From Kondoa malvinella (lineage: Eukaryota; Basidiomycota; Agaricostilbomycetes; Agaricostilbales; Kondoaceae), in assembly GCA_039545315.1 (NCBI GenBank), contig BCIM01000002.1:585369-649368 (forward strand): a stretch of 64,000 nucleotides of DNA, written 5' to 3'. Every line of letters starts with the position of its first letter. Within the stretch, counting starts at the first letter, position 1. Of the stretch, positions 9,494-20,158 are shown in pieces. A program made the position numbers and the translations under genes. The notes beneath the pieces are model-generated. The model was given only the letters and a program-made list of their open reading frames with translations. It searched no databases and had not been told where the DNA came from.

Positions 9494-12400
9494 TCAAGAT
9501 TTTCTCTTCTTCATGAACGCAGCAGTGTCTATCGACGACGACATGAGTAAGAAGACTTCGAGATGGGAGGCACCTGACCCTTGATGAGAGAACCGAAATT
9601 TGGCACGACTTGCAATTCTGAGGAAATCCATTTCGGCAACAGCGCTTGTGATGTCGGACTACTGTATCGAGCATCCAAGAGCACGATAGCAGCCCAGTCA
9701 TTGGCATGTCTGATCGAGCGGCCTATAGCTTGATTCACAGCTCTGAAAGCCAAGTTGGTGTCTGCGCCAGAGTCAGAGAAAGATGAAATCTGCAGCAGAA
9801 AGGACCTACAGAGAGCACGGCCGGCATCTTGCTGATTGCCAGAGCTGTTCTTTCTCTTGGCAAGACTGCTGACGTATGCCATTCGCTCTTTCAAATCGAT
9901 GCTGTTTGCATTTGCGAAAGGTATCGAGACCACAATGACCCTGCATCAGAGTCAGCTTTGGTCAAGACAAACGCTATGACTTACATTCTACACAGCGCAT
10001 CCGAAAAATTGATGCCCTCACTGAGTTTAGCACCGACAACAGCCAAAAGAATCGCGCCGGTAGACGCAGCAGCTTGAGAGTAAGCTTGAAGCACAGTATC
10101 TGTCTCTGAGGCGCTTTTCGGTTCAGAAAACATCTTCTTTTTTCCATTCAATCGAGTGACAAGACCGCTCGCTTGCCATCTTGCGAGTAATTGATCGAGA
10201 AATGCGTACGAGGGGAGAAAGACGACCATGCCATTCGTGACCACATTCGAAAGATTGAGCAAGCTCTGGCCAAGCTCATCTAGCAGCGCTGTATTGCCTC
10301 TTTGCTCAAACTTGAATTCCATCTTGGATCCACCGCAGCCAACGCCGAGTGCGCGAACAAGAATGTGCTCACGAGGAACCACATGACCGCAGATCAGATG
10401 GTGTAAACGTTCCGGAGGCAAATAGCTAAAGAGCTGATTGTTGAAGTCCTTCAGCGGAGACATTGTCCCGCCTGCCAGGATGACCGAACGAGCTTCAAAA
10501 ACCAAATCACGAAAAGCATCTTCTGGGTTCAGTAGCATGTATTTGAGCGTGACTGCTGCAGCCGAGGTCTTTGTAGCAGCAACATAAGAGAAGATCACTC
10601 GACCATTCTTCTCCAGATCCGCGAGCGAAAGCAAGAAAGCTTGAATTCGATGAAACACGGCGACATTCGCGAGTCGAATCTGTTTGCGCTCTGTCCTACC
10701 CTCAGACGCGACGTCAGGTACTAGACAAGACGAACCTGCAGCATTCTTCTTCTTTTCTTCCTTCTTTGCCAAATTTTCCGAATAACCCGATACTTTTCTC
10801 GCAATCTTTCCGTCCCTAGCCCAGTTGACGAGCTTGTGCACTGGTAATTGATCCAATTTCAAAGTTCCCACCAGCTCATTGGTACTCTTCAATTCTTCTT
10901 TTGGTAATTTCGGATCATTTGTTCTTTCGGCCAACCAGGAAGTACACAAGGCATTGAGGCGAGTAAGGACGACGACGAATTGACTGAGGTAACTGGCGTT
11001 GATCCCCTTTAGGACGTTCTTGAAGCGCTTTTGGTAGGTGATCAAGCAGGAAAGAGCATTAGTAATGGCGTATGAAGGTAATGCAACGCTGTGCGAGGCG
11101 AGGATAGTGTCAATCAGAGCATGCGCTTCATCAATGACCACCACTTGTCTGCGTATCATAAGCTCGATTGCGAAACAATGCAAGTGACTGACCCATGCAG
11201 ATCAACACCAAGCGACTCTCTAGCTTGTTTCGACAAAATCATCTGATACGGCAGCGCGACCAACTAAGCTCCATGAGTTTTCTTCCCGTTCCATTCTAGC
11301 AAGAGAATTTACCTGCGCCTGCTTGATTGCTCTTCTCGACCCATAATAAGGACAAACTTTATTCGCTCGACCAAGATCTTCCATATCCTCTACGGTATGC
11401 ACGGACGCAAACACGTTATCTCGAAACTCGTCCAGCTTTTCAGGCTCGTCCGAAGGTGGTAAGAATTCGCATCTTTGTGCGCCTGTGCGTTTCCCAAATA
11501 CGTATCTTCGTGAAGAAGCGTGCTGAGAAGACGCACCTTTCTTCTGCAAGTCCAAACATCGTTCATTCAATTCTTCATTCGAGCGACAAAAGTTCTTGAG
11601 CTGATCATTGATGCATAAATTCCCACGACCGGAAAGAGGGACAGCTCGAAGAGAGGCATGTTTCGTCTTGCGTATTTCATTCATGAATTGGGATAGTTGT
11701 CTGCGAACACCTATAATTCGCTATGCTAGATAGGCAAAGGATCGAAGGAGCTCACGAATGCGTCCGACTCGCGTAGTAGATCTTGGTTGCGGTTGGTTCT
11801 TCCTCCTCTGCCTGAGTGGGTCCAGTGCGAAATCTGCAAACAACGAAAAGCGCAGATCAGCATACGCCGAACTTGCGCTCCATGTCGCTTACTTTTTCAT
11901 CATTGCTCTGACTTCAGGCGCTATCCCATCTCCTGCATCTTCCTCTGCTTCTTCAGGCGCGAAATCAGAATCATCATCCTCTTCTTTGGACGATTCGGGA
12001 TGGCTCGTTTTCTGCTACGACTCAGGACCGAAAGCTAAAGAGTCGCGTAATGCTAACCTGTTTCTTCCTCACATGCTGTGCACGGGCTTTCGCTTTCTGC
12101 TGCTTCTCTCTGAGCGCGGTCAATCGTTCTTCAAGAGCGACTTCAGCAGCTTGCAGCTCCTTTTGTTTGCCTATCAATCGTATCAGCTTAAATACTTCAA
12201 CGAGAATAGCAGCACGTACGCTCGACTTCTTTTCTAATCACCCAAGCTGGTTCGTCTGGCATAGATTCTTGTAACCTCGCGTGCAAATCAGCCATCACAG
12301 CAGATTGGACGCGTTCTTGATGCAGCGTGATCCAACTTAGAGTCGAGCAAATGAGAGAAAGCGATTTGCCCGTCCCTGTAGGTGATTCGACGATAGCGAC

Positions 12401-12592
12401 CTTTTTGTTTTCAATGGCCTCAAACACATGCTTCATGAGATTGATTTGTATAGGATCTGACAGGCCCTCATCAGCCTACTACGCCTGCAGTATCAGGGTC
12501 TCGCAATGGGGCGCACATGGAGTGAATGGGAATCCAAAGTCAGCAGGTATCGCTAGAGCGTACAAACTCTCGTCTATTTGGGTATTGTCCAT
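9494..12592 (-). CDS. CHL1: CHL1/DDX11-type Fe-S DNA helicase
   Basis: This is an ATP-dependent 5'-3' DNA helicase of the XPD/FANCJ/DDX11 superfamily 2 group, needed in yeast for sister-chromatid cohesion and replication-fork stability. The start ATG at 12592 gives MDNTQIDESLYALAIPADF, then FTP-YPIQINLMKHVFEAI across an intron (Q-motif region). Walker A is ESPTGTGKSLSLI and motif II is VVVIDEAHAL. The Fe-S region carries the Cys residues around CEFLPPSDEPEK and NKVCPYYGSRRAI. Motif V region is GAKLSEGINFSDALCR and motif VI is NQAIGRSIRHANDWAAIVLL. The C-terminus is probably DTAAFMKKRKS after a last short intron. Size (about 850 aa) and motif order fit CHL1 better than RAD3, RTEL1 or FANCJ, as the segment between Walker A and the Fe-S cluster is long and acidic. 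The gene is divergent from DOM34. Confidence 0.94.
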
Positions 12593-12702
12593 CCTTCTAC
12601 GCGCTTTCAGGCGGGATCTGAGTGAGACTCAGTGCATCGTTCAAGAGCAAGAAAGAAATAAACAGTCGGTCATTTCAAACAGCCGCACCCTTCTCTTTAA
12701 GC
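12593..12702. promoter_or_regulatory. 110-bp divergent promoter, CHL1/DOM34
   Basis: Only 110 bp separate the start codons of CHL1 (minus) and DOM34 (plus). Both promoters and both 5-prime leaders must fit here or overlap the neighbouring gene. No clear TATA box is visible. Confidence 0.5.
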
Positions 12703-14406
12703 ATGAAATTACTGAGCAAGCGAGTGGATGTAAGCAGCTGCCCAATGTACCCGCTCGACTGTCAACTGACATTTAATCGCTTGAAATAGAAAGATGGTTC
12801 GGGTTCAGTCAAATTACGATTAGAAGTAGACGAAGACCTCTGGCACGCCTACAACCTCATCAACGAAGGCGATGAAGTTCGAGCAACAGCCGTTCGAAGG
12901 ATCACCAGCGAATCTGCCACAGGATCAACGGATTCCCATCGAATTCGACTCAACCTAACTATCCGAGTAGACAAGATTATCTTTTCCGCTTCTCCTAGTT
13001 CTACAGAAGATGCTTTGGCCAATGGTGGGACTTCAGTTGGTGCTACAGCGGCTGCGGCTAGTGCGGGTGCGACGTTGCATTTGTCTGGACCGATAGTGGA
13101 AGAATCGCAGCATGTTAAAATGGGCGCGCATCATACGCTGGACCTGGAAACAGGTAGAGAATTTACTTTGATCAAAGGCGAAGGCGAATGGGATTCGATT
13201 GGTTTGGATAGGATAAAAGAATCAACTGAAGCGGCTGGATCTGCGGAAGTGGGTGCGATCGTATGCGGTGAAGGTCTGTTCTTGTCTACTCTATATGCTC
13301 ACATTCTGACAGTCATTACAGGAGTGGCGAACATCTGCTTAATAACACAGCATACAACAATAATACGACAGCGAATAGAAGTCAACGTACCGCGGAAACG
13401 TAAAGGCGGAGGCACAGCTCTAGGCGCTGAAAAGGTTCGGACTCCTTTCCCTTCTACTACATCAGCTCAGAAAGGTGTAGGCAATGACTAAATTCTACCA
13501 ACAAATCTATTCAGCAGTCACACGGCATTTCGATTTCGATCAACTCAAAGTAGTCATTATCGCCTCACCAGGTTTCACGAAAGAAGCTGTGTTATCATCG
13601 ATAATGGAAGAAGCGACAGTGAGCTTACCTTTCTACTTGCGTGATCGTACTGATGTTACGATAGCGAACGAGCAATAAAACACTTATAACAGCTAAATCC
13701 CGTTTCCTGCTCTTACATTCCCCCTCGCATCATGTACATTCCTTAGCGCAAGTGTTAGCAAGCCCAGAGGTGCGTTTGAACCTCGTTATGAGGCTTTCAA
13801 GCCTTTACGCGCGGTTACAATACACAGGTAGCAGCCCAATTAAAAGACACCAAATTCGCAAGGGAAGGGCTACTCTTATCCAAGTACGCTCACTTCACTT
13901 TCATACCTACCTTGCATTGACTTTGTTTGACTCTGTGCAGATTCCAAAAAATGATGGGATCAGACGAACTCCGAGCCTGGTATGGCGAAGCGCACGTCTT
14001 CAAAGCAGCTGAACGTGGTGCTGTTGCAACATTACTCATATCTGATGCGTTGTTCAAGTGCGTCTTTACATTCTCTTATCTTTCTTGTGCCTTGTTAACC
14101 GTAGAGCAGGTCGAGCGATTTTTCAAGACGGAGGAAATTCGTTAAACTTGTTGAAGATGTGAAAGCGTTTGGTGCAGAGGTGTTGATTTTCTCTAGTATG
14201 CATGAATCGGGTGAACGTCAGTTGCTTTCTTTGCTTTGCTGTTTTCCAGCTAAGTCAGTAGGCGATTGACAGAATTGAACAACCTTTCTGGATTGGCTGC
14301 GATTCTGTCATATCCTTTGGACATTGAGACTGTCGAGCTGGAGGAGCAGATGGACAAGGAACGCTTGGCAGCCGAAGAAGGGCAGGTGGACGGGGAGACG
14401 CGATGA
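12703..14406 (+). CDS. DOM34: Dom34/Pelota ribosome-rescue factor
   Basis: This eRF1-like protein works with Hbs1 to split stalled ribosomes in no-go and non-stop mRNA decay. The start is at 12703: MKLLSKRVD, then a 60-nt intron, then [20 protein letters not shown] and [19 protein letters not shown], the conserved N-terminal Sm-like domain. The middle eRF1-like domain includes [20 protein letters not shown] and, later, [20 protein letters not shown]. The C-terminal domain includes [28 protein letters not shown] sequence and the end [18 protein letters not shown]. The three-domain order and lack of a GGQ motif distinguish it from eRF1. At about 400 aa it is usual length, with an extra acidic tail ([18 protein letters not shown]). 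A Ser/Ala/Gly-rich insertion ([18 protein letters not shown]) sits in the N domain. Confidence 0.95.
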
Positions 14407-14516
14407 CGTTTACACTGCTCGTAACTTAATGCATGACTGTTATATACAAGAGAACCAAAGTCTGCGCTAGCCTCCAACACCGACTGTCAGACAACCCCTC
14501 ATACCTTCGCTTTGAT

Positions 14517-15110
14517 TCACTTTTTCTCCAGAGAAGAGAGTCGCTGCTTTTCCCGCTCCTTGATCTCTTTGATGGCAGCTCGTTCAATTTGATTCGGGCG
14601 GACGGAAGACCTTTTCTTCTTCGAGGCAGTGCTTGCGCGTTTCGGTGTATATCTCCGGCGATGAACTGCACACCAAGGTCAACCTGAGAGTCACAAAGAA
14701 AGAAGAGTAGACATACGATCCAGATACGCTATGCACTGCTTATCGATCGCTAGTGATGGGTGATCTCTTATATAGAGCCAAAGGGTCTTGCTTTCGCTGC
14801 CGATAGCAAGGATGTCCAACAGGCGTTATTGTCCCACAGCACCACTATACAAACAATGAGCGCAAGCATCGAAATTGACCAAAGCAACACTGACGAGCAC
14901 ATCGAAGAGAACATGAGAATGGCGTCCATTCTCCGACACCAGGGCATGCGATACGATAGACTTCCACTCAAAGTGGTCTGTGGTTGAGGAGCAATGTCAG
15001 TCCTCAGGAACTCTGGCTAAGGGACAGGAACCGACCTTGAGACGTCGAAGGAGACATTCCGCCACTTCAAGTCGATGATGTTGCTTGGGATAAGGAGATA
15101 AGTGATAAGA
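14517..15110 (-). CDS. Uncertain small basic protein
   Basis: A minus-strand stretch ends in an obviously coding, basic, charged tail: RRRYTPKRASTASKKKRSS, then NQIERAAIKEIKEREKQRL and a TGA at 14517. Upstream the frame can be linked by short introns to DHPSLAIDKQCIAYLD and to DHFEWKSIVSHALVSENGR. No start codon could be fixed, and part of the same DNA also has an open, plausible frame on the plus strand (14760-14987), so the upstream limit is a guess. The Lys/Arg/Glu-rich tail suggests a nucleic-acid-binding or ribosome-biogenesis protein, but this is only composition. It is convergent with DOM34, whose stop is about 110 bp away. Confidence 0.35.
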
Positions 15111-15225
15111 GGGGTGCTGTCTGCTTGTGAGCGTTCTATCGGTAGCCAACAGATCAACTCGAGAGTCAGACGACCAGACTATAATCGCGGTAACCGCAGA
15201 TACACGGAAAGGGAGCACGGATGAA

Positions 15226-15228
<3 letters not shown>

Positions 15229-15265
<37 letters not shown>
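15229..15265. repeat. (GA)n microsatellite
   Basis: A nearly perfect GA dinucleotide tract of about 37 bp. It lies in the poorly understood spacer between the small basic gene and the NADAR gene, and makes artificial Arg-Glu and Leu-Ser ORFs on the two strands. Confidence 0.95.
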
Positions 15266-15268
<3 letters not shown>

Positions 15269-15785
15269 GACAAAGCGGTATAGAGGGATGGCATACACAA
15301 CAGGTTGCAAAACAGACTACACAACAAGGCCATGCTCCAGCGGGGAGTGGAATCAAACACAGTCGAAATTGGTATGGCGGGAAGTTTCGAGCGCTATCGC
15401 GCATCATGAGCGGATGGCAATTGCATAGATCTAGGCGTGTCTGTAACACATAGGAGCTGATCTGCAGACAGGAGCAAAAAGGGTCGCTTGTCAGGCGAAT
15501 TGCGGGGCTGGAAAGAAATCCATGAATCGGATGGCGACAAGACAGACGCAGCTGTAGATCATGGGCAGGGCCTTATGAAAGAGACTACAGCTATAGAGCT
15601 TGCTAGCTGTACTCATTGCCCTTAACACGAGCAGTCGAGATCCAGTTTCAATCAGCAGACGAGACAGATTGGTGCGGATACTTCATCTGTGATCGTTTGT
15701 GGAGCAGGAAGAAAGCAGTAGAGGGTTCGGCACAGGCAGAAGAAAAGGCACATAATCAAGAGTGGAAGTCCACCACGATAACCTT

Positions 15786-16493
15786 TCATACGTGTAGCAT
15801 CTTTGCCAGATCCAGTGCACCTCTGACTACGTCACCTTGTGCGCCCTGCAATCGCGCTCGAGATTTCATCAGGATCTTTCCCAGCTCGTTCCTCCCGCTT
15901 CGATCCTGTCCGTAATAGTCAGCTTCACCACATTAAAGGCAGAAGATTCTCATACAGCACCGCAGCCCCAAAAGTAGTCCTTTGGCGAATCTTCGACGAG
16001 CACGGCATCGCCGGTGCCCACAAGAAGCTCAGCAACAGCTGGATGCTGCGCGAGCTTCAAGTCAACCTGTGACAAATGTCAGCAATGCGTTTGCTTGTAT
16101 CGACCAGACCTACTACAGCTTGCATGATCTCTACATTTACGTCAAACCAGTCTGCCCGCTTGTACGCTGCGAGCTCTGTTGCCAACCGCAAGGCATCGGA
16201 AGCCATTGTTGTCTGCCGAATCTTGCGCATGATCTTAGGATGGTCTGGAAATTTGGCTGCTTGAAACGCTGCCTCCGAGGTCGCATAGACATATACAAAG
16301 CAGTCGACTGTCCTGGGCCTAAGACTGTTGCTCTCCGGAACGACATGCAATGCTTACTGGGATGATCAGAAAAGTTCGTCAGGTCAAAGTATGGATCCTT
16401 CTTGCGATAGAAGTAGATTGTCACAGGTGTATCGACCTTCGCAGCAACAGCGGCCTGATTGGCATAAGTCGGCTTCATGTCGTGCGCGACCAT
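15786..16493 (-). CDS. NADAR-domain protein (YbiA-like)
   Basis: A NADAR superfamily protein. NADAR enzymes act on ADP-ribose-linked or N-glycosidic substrates; bacterial members remove ADP-ribose from guanine, and E. coli YbiA/RibX cleaves riboflavin-pathway intermediates. The ATG at 16493 gives MVAHDMKPTYANQAAV, then the family opening TIYFYRKKDPYFDLTNFSDH. After a short intron comes DCFVYVYATSEAAFQAAKF, matching the family's Y-x-T-x-E-x-x-[FY]-Q-x-x-K-F pattern with the Glu present. Then WFDVNVEIMQAVV, AELLVGTGDAVLVEDSP and KDYFWGCGAD, followed after an intron by RSGRNELGKILMKSR, the usual W-G-x-G..G.N.LG.x.L end. The protein is about 210 aa, a stand-alone single domain. Whether the fungal protein is a DNA/RNA de-ADP-ribosylase or a metabolic enzyme cannot be told here. 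Confidence 0.87.
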
Positions 16494-16830
16494 TCGTGGT
16501 ATAGACTAAGGCCGACGCTATATTTCGATGAGTCTTGCGTGGACAAGATCTTTTGGCATCCTCACTTTGAGGCGCCGACAACTTGCCCAATTGCCTCCTT
16601 GCTTGTGTGCAGGCTTTGCTTTCCCAAAAACGTTACGATGTTAGGTTACGTCGGTGCAGTGCAAGAGAGTGTCGAAAGGGAGTGCCAAGGCATAACTGCA
16701 TTGAATTGCAATCAAGTCGCGGCGAAGAACCTCCTATGTAGAAGGCCCGTGCCCTAACTCTTCGCGGCGCTCTTCCCTTTCCGTCTCCAAGACAAGCATG
16801 TACGACTAGGCGAGCTGCCTTCAAGGTCCT
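16494..16830. other. Spacer upstream of the NADAR gene
   Basis: About 340 bp between two minus-strand genes. I saw only short, unsupported open frames; it presumably carries the NADAR promoter. Confidence 0.35.
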
Positions 16831-17233
16831 TCAGGACTGCCGGTCGCGAATCTTCGTACTTGGTGTCGAAATCGAGTTGCGGCCCGAAACTTGAGGCGGA
16901 CTCATATAAGTAATCTCTCTAGCTGCAGCCGTATTGGCGATCGGATTGAAGAGAATCCTCTCTAGGCGTAACGGTAACAGGTATCCTTTGCCAGGCTCAC
17001 ACCACAGACGTCGCGGCACTTCGTTGGAACCCGGACTTTGCTTGATTCGCATGAGCACGAGTCAAGCGCTCTTGATATCGGTGCAAAGTAAAGGCATAGA
17101 GCAGTATATAACCGACGAGAATTACAGAAGCAGAAGACACGTTCAAAACAACAAGGCGTAGCGTGACGAGACAAAGCTTTGCTTGTAAAGGGAGATCATA
17201 GCTTCTTGCAGGCTGCCCGATCTCGATGTACAT
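16831..17233 (-). CDS. Small single-pass membrane protein, unrecognised
   Basis: Start is taken at the ATG at 17233: MYIEIGQPARSYDLPLQAK. A strongly hydrophobic segment follows (LVVLNVSSASVILVGYILLY), then a basic, polar region (HRYQERLTRAHANQAKSG). One intron of about 45 nt leads to RILFNPIANTAAAREITYM and a Ser/Thr-rich end, stopping at 16831. The gene product would be about 120 aa with one clear membrane segment, probably a type-II or tail-out protein. It could also be the last part of a larger receptor-like protein, but I see no upstream exons before the divergent gene at 17344. No family is recognised. Confidence 0.45.
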
Positions 17234-17343
17234 AGGGCCAATACGCAGAATTGCAAATTTCGTGCTATGCTTGACGTGATGGCTGTTCGAGGTCAAGATG
17301 ATATTATTGCATCTCCCTCGCGATATCAGCCAACTTGCACGCT

Positions 17344-18678
17344 ATGTCAGCTGCAGATCAAGGGCAAACAGTGTACAAAGCGAGACAATCTCGTTATATT
17401 CGCAGTACGTCTGCTCTACTCAACTTTCGATTTCGCTCATCTCCCTCCTTCATGGCAGTCAGCCCTAATGCAGTCCTTACAATGATTCTCTACCTCGACG
17501 AACGTCACACTTTTGTTCGTCTGCTCTGCCTGTTTCGTCCTTTGACGAGCTGACATATCGTAATTCAGTGGATGAACAACTTGATACTCGAACGAGTCCT
17601 GCTAGCGCTTAAAGATCGTATAGGCCCCAAATTACGCGCCGAGTCCAATACGACTGGTGCTGCAAACGCGAAAGCGAAAGTAGATGTCTATCGAGGTGAG
17701 TTCTGTCTCCAGGTTTGAGGTACTCAGCTGATTTCGGCTTACAGGCGCGGGTTGGCAGTGTGCTTATTTCTTTCGCAAGACTGCACAGAAACATTCCGTC
17801 TTGCTTAAAGTGTGTCTTTCCCCTGAGTTTTGAGATCTAGCTCACCGTAATGCAGCACCGATCAATCGTCAATGAGCCAGTCTTGCCCAAGAAAGAAGAT
17901 GATCCTGAATCGAGCACTTCGAACAAACGAAAACGTACAGACACATCTCCTGTCAGGCGGAAATCTACTCGGAAGAAGGATGAATCAATGATCACTCAAG
18001 TCGATAGCGGAGATGAAGCAGAAGATGATGAACTCCCTCCGCCTTTACCTGAAGTGAAGGATGAGATAGTGGATGTGGATCCTGCTCAGGCTATTGCTGC
18101 TTCTGCACCTACCAGTGTTGATGACGAGGACGAGAAACCAGACTTGAAACCAAGGTTGAAAGTCTCTTATTCCGGTTTTTCAATCTTTGGTCGAACGCTC
18201 GTAGTCATGTATGTCTTCCTCTCACTTTTCCACGCATCAGCTCATCCCCACGTCTGACAGTGTCGAACCCTATCCACCACTCACTGCAGCAGCCATCCGA
18301 TCAGCTACACCAGCAGCCCGAGAACCCACACGCCAGTTATCAGCTACTCCTCTCGCTCATTCTCGAGAACGGAGCGCATCAGCAATGCTACCACCTCCTT
18401 TACCACAACAACCGCTTTTCAGAGCCGAGACACCAGCTTCTGAATCCGAAGAGGAAGATCTGAGTCAATTCCGTTTCAGAAGTCAAAGTCTAGCTATGAG
18501 CGATGCGGATCATTCAGCTATGCGAGAAAGGGAATTGGCACCTGAAGAAGTGGAACAGGAAGATCCGTTTAATTTGGATATTCCGCAAGAGAGGGAGAGC
18601 TTGATGAGTCAGATTGGAAACAGTAGAGATGTGCAAGGTGCGAGAAAGGATCTGGATCTCAAGCAGTTTTATCAGTGA
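17344..18678 (+). CDS. Unrecognised nuclear-type acidic protein
   Basis: Start at 17344: MSAADQGQTVYKARQSRYI. Short introns link exons reading SPNAVLTMILYLDERHTFW, MNNLILERVLLALKDRIGPK and GAGWQCAYFFRKTAQKHSV; this first third is a compact, globular-looking core. After that comes a basic nuclear-localisation-like patch (SNKRKRTDTSPVRRKSTRKK), long acidic stretches and then LKVSYSGFSIFGRTLVVIV-EPYPPL across an intron. The C-terminal third is disordered and Ser/Pro/Glu-rich, ending DLDLKQFYQ at 18678. About 370 aa. The core followed by a Gly-Phe-x-Ile-x-Gly-Arg segment suggests a conserved fungal nuclear protein, perhaps a chromatin or transcription factor subunit, but I cannot name it. Splice phases all close. 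Convergent with the Apd1-like gene, 66 bp apart. Confidence 0.62.
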
Positions 18679-18744
18679 GAGGGCAAGGCGGGAATTGTAA
18701 AATAGTCTGTTTGTGCTGGGAATGCATTTGCACATGTCTATATT

Positions 18745-20080
18745 CTACCATGCTAGCACACTCTTCCGGTTCGCTATGCCTACACCGCCGCGTAGCAGTT
18801 CTTGTAATACAACCCCCTTCATTACAGTCTCCTTTATGATGGCTTCGCACTCTGAACAGCGGCATCAGGCGTCTCTTCCAACATCATGAATTGAAAGCTG
18901 ACCTCTGGCAGTGACCCTTCCATACCAGATGTTGGAGCCACTAGGCAAGCAGACGATGACGTTACCCGCGTATCTAAGAAAACTGTCAGCATACTGCCAG
19001 ACGTTGAAGATGTGTTGCTTGCCTGTGACCGCCGATGCTGCACGAGGCACGAGGAGCCGTCAGTAGGTATTCAGGCACGGAATAAGAGGATACTTACTGA
19101 CTGCACTTGTAGATCCCGACAGTATCGCTCTTCGCACTGTCGCGTAAACCCTTTTCCAGCATCTCCTTCCTCTGATCCGGATCCGCTCGCTCAATAGGTG
19201 TATCCGAGTCCAAATCTCCTTGCTCATCTATCCCAAACCCTTCTTCTTCCAATGCGCGTTTGAGCTCATCGATCAATATCGGTGCAGCGATATGACATTT
19301 CTTATCCCTCGTTTTATGGCTGCATATCAATAGTACGGCTCGATGAGGTATAGCAAATGATTCGAATGGAAGATCGGGAGAAGAGACAGCGGAAAAGCGG
19401 TCGACTTGATTTGAAAGGTAGTTTTCCGTTAAATCAGAGACTGCGCTTGGTGTTCTGTCAATGTGGTTGATGATCTGACCTGGGGTTGAGCTACTAATCA
19501 ACTCGGCGGCAAAGAAGTAGTCACTTTATAGTCTGGAAACACCATCATAGATGACCGCGATTCATGATGCGAGCTGAAGTTGCTGCCATTGAGTACAGTG
19601 AGCTTCTTTTGGCGCTGATCTTTCGGTAGCTCTGTACTTGATGGATACTATACGCCTGTCAGCTAATTCTTGTGCAACTTGTGCGGCTTACAACACCATC
19701 TTTCGCAGGAGTTTCTAATTTCGGATCTTCTACTGCAATCCATATGAGCGTGCATATGCCAGCCGTACGATCAGCTCACCTTCTTTGTTATACGTCTGCG
19801 CAGCCAGAGCAGCAAGCGTCCCTTCGGCCTCTGTCACTTCACGAATCCAATCTGCTTTCCCGTTTGTAGAGCAAAGGACCATCCTATCGTACTGGCTTGT
19901 GGATCCCAGCATGACAGACTCCATGTCGATGTCCAATTTCGATAATTTGTCTTCGCATGGCTCGTCGCAGCTTCTACATTGATCTGGTAGGTCGATTGCA
20001 GGGACACCCTTGTCCTTGAGATTCTGCAGCTGATCTGCAGGCACTATCAGATCTGGTCGCGGTGGGCAGTTGTCCGTCAT
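18745..20080 (-). CDS. Apd1-like sucrase/ferredoxin-like protein
   Basis: Member of the Suc/Fer-like family (yeast Apd1 and Aim32), thioredoxin-like proteins that bind a [2Fe-2S] cluster with Cys and His ligands and act in redox homeostasis. Start at 20080: MTDNCPPRPDLIVPADQL, with Cys-rich CRSCDEPCEDKL. The middle has MLGSTSQYDRMVLCSTNGK and, after two introns, LTVLNGSNFSSHHESR and MMVFPDYKVTTSLPPS. The family motifs are ICSHKTRDKKCHIAAP and, across two introns, KCSHIGGHRYAGNVIVCLP, carrying the HxGGHxxAxN ligand motif. The end reads KGVVLQELLRGGVGIANRK. About 340 aa, as usual. One intron inside the ligand motif (18974-19022) appears to use a GC donor. Its upstream neighbour on the same strand, 78 bp away, is a flavin monooxygenase. 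Confidence 0.88.
18974..19022 (-). other. Candidate GC-AG intron in the Apd1-like gene
   Basis: A 49-nt intron read on the minus strand as CACAG|GCAAGC ... TTCTTAG|ATACGC. Removing it rebuilds the conserved His-Ile-Gly-Gly-His-Arg-Tyr-Ala-Gly-Asn-Val. It contains a CTGAC branch-like site. No GT donor nearby gives the right phase. Confidence 0.75.
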
Positions 20081-20158
20081 CGTTTGCGGACGAGCTTACG
20101 GCGATCAGATAAGCTTCTCTGTGCATTGAACGATTGTTGTATCGCAGCTATTTGACAA

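Noticed and set aside
15127..15453. Long open frames with Arg-Glu or Leu-Ser runs on both strands
   Set aside because: They are produced by the GA microsatellite; flanking sequence has no splice sites or recognisable peptide.
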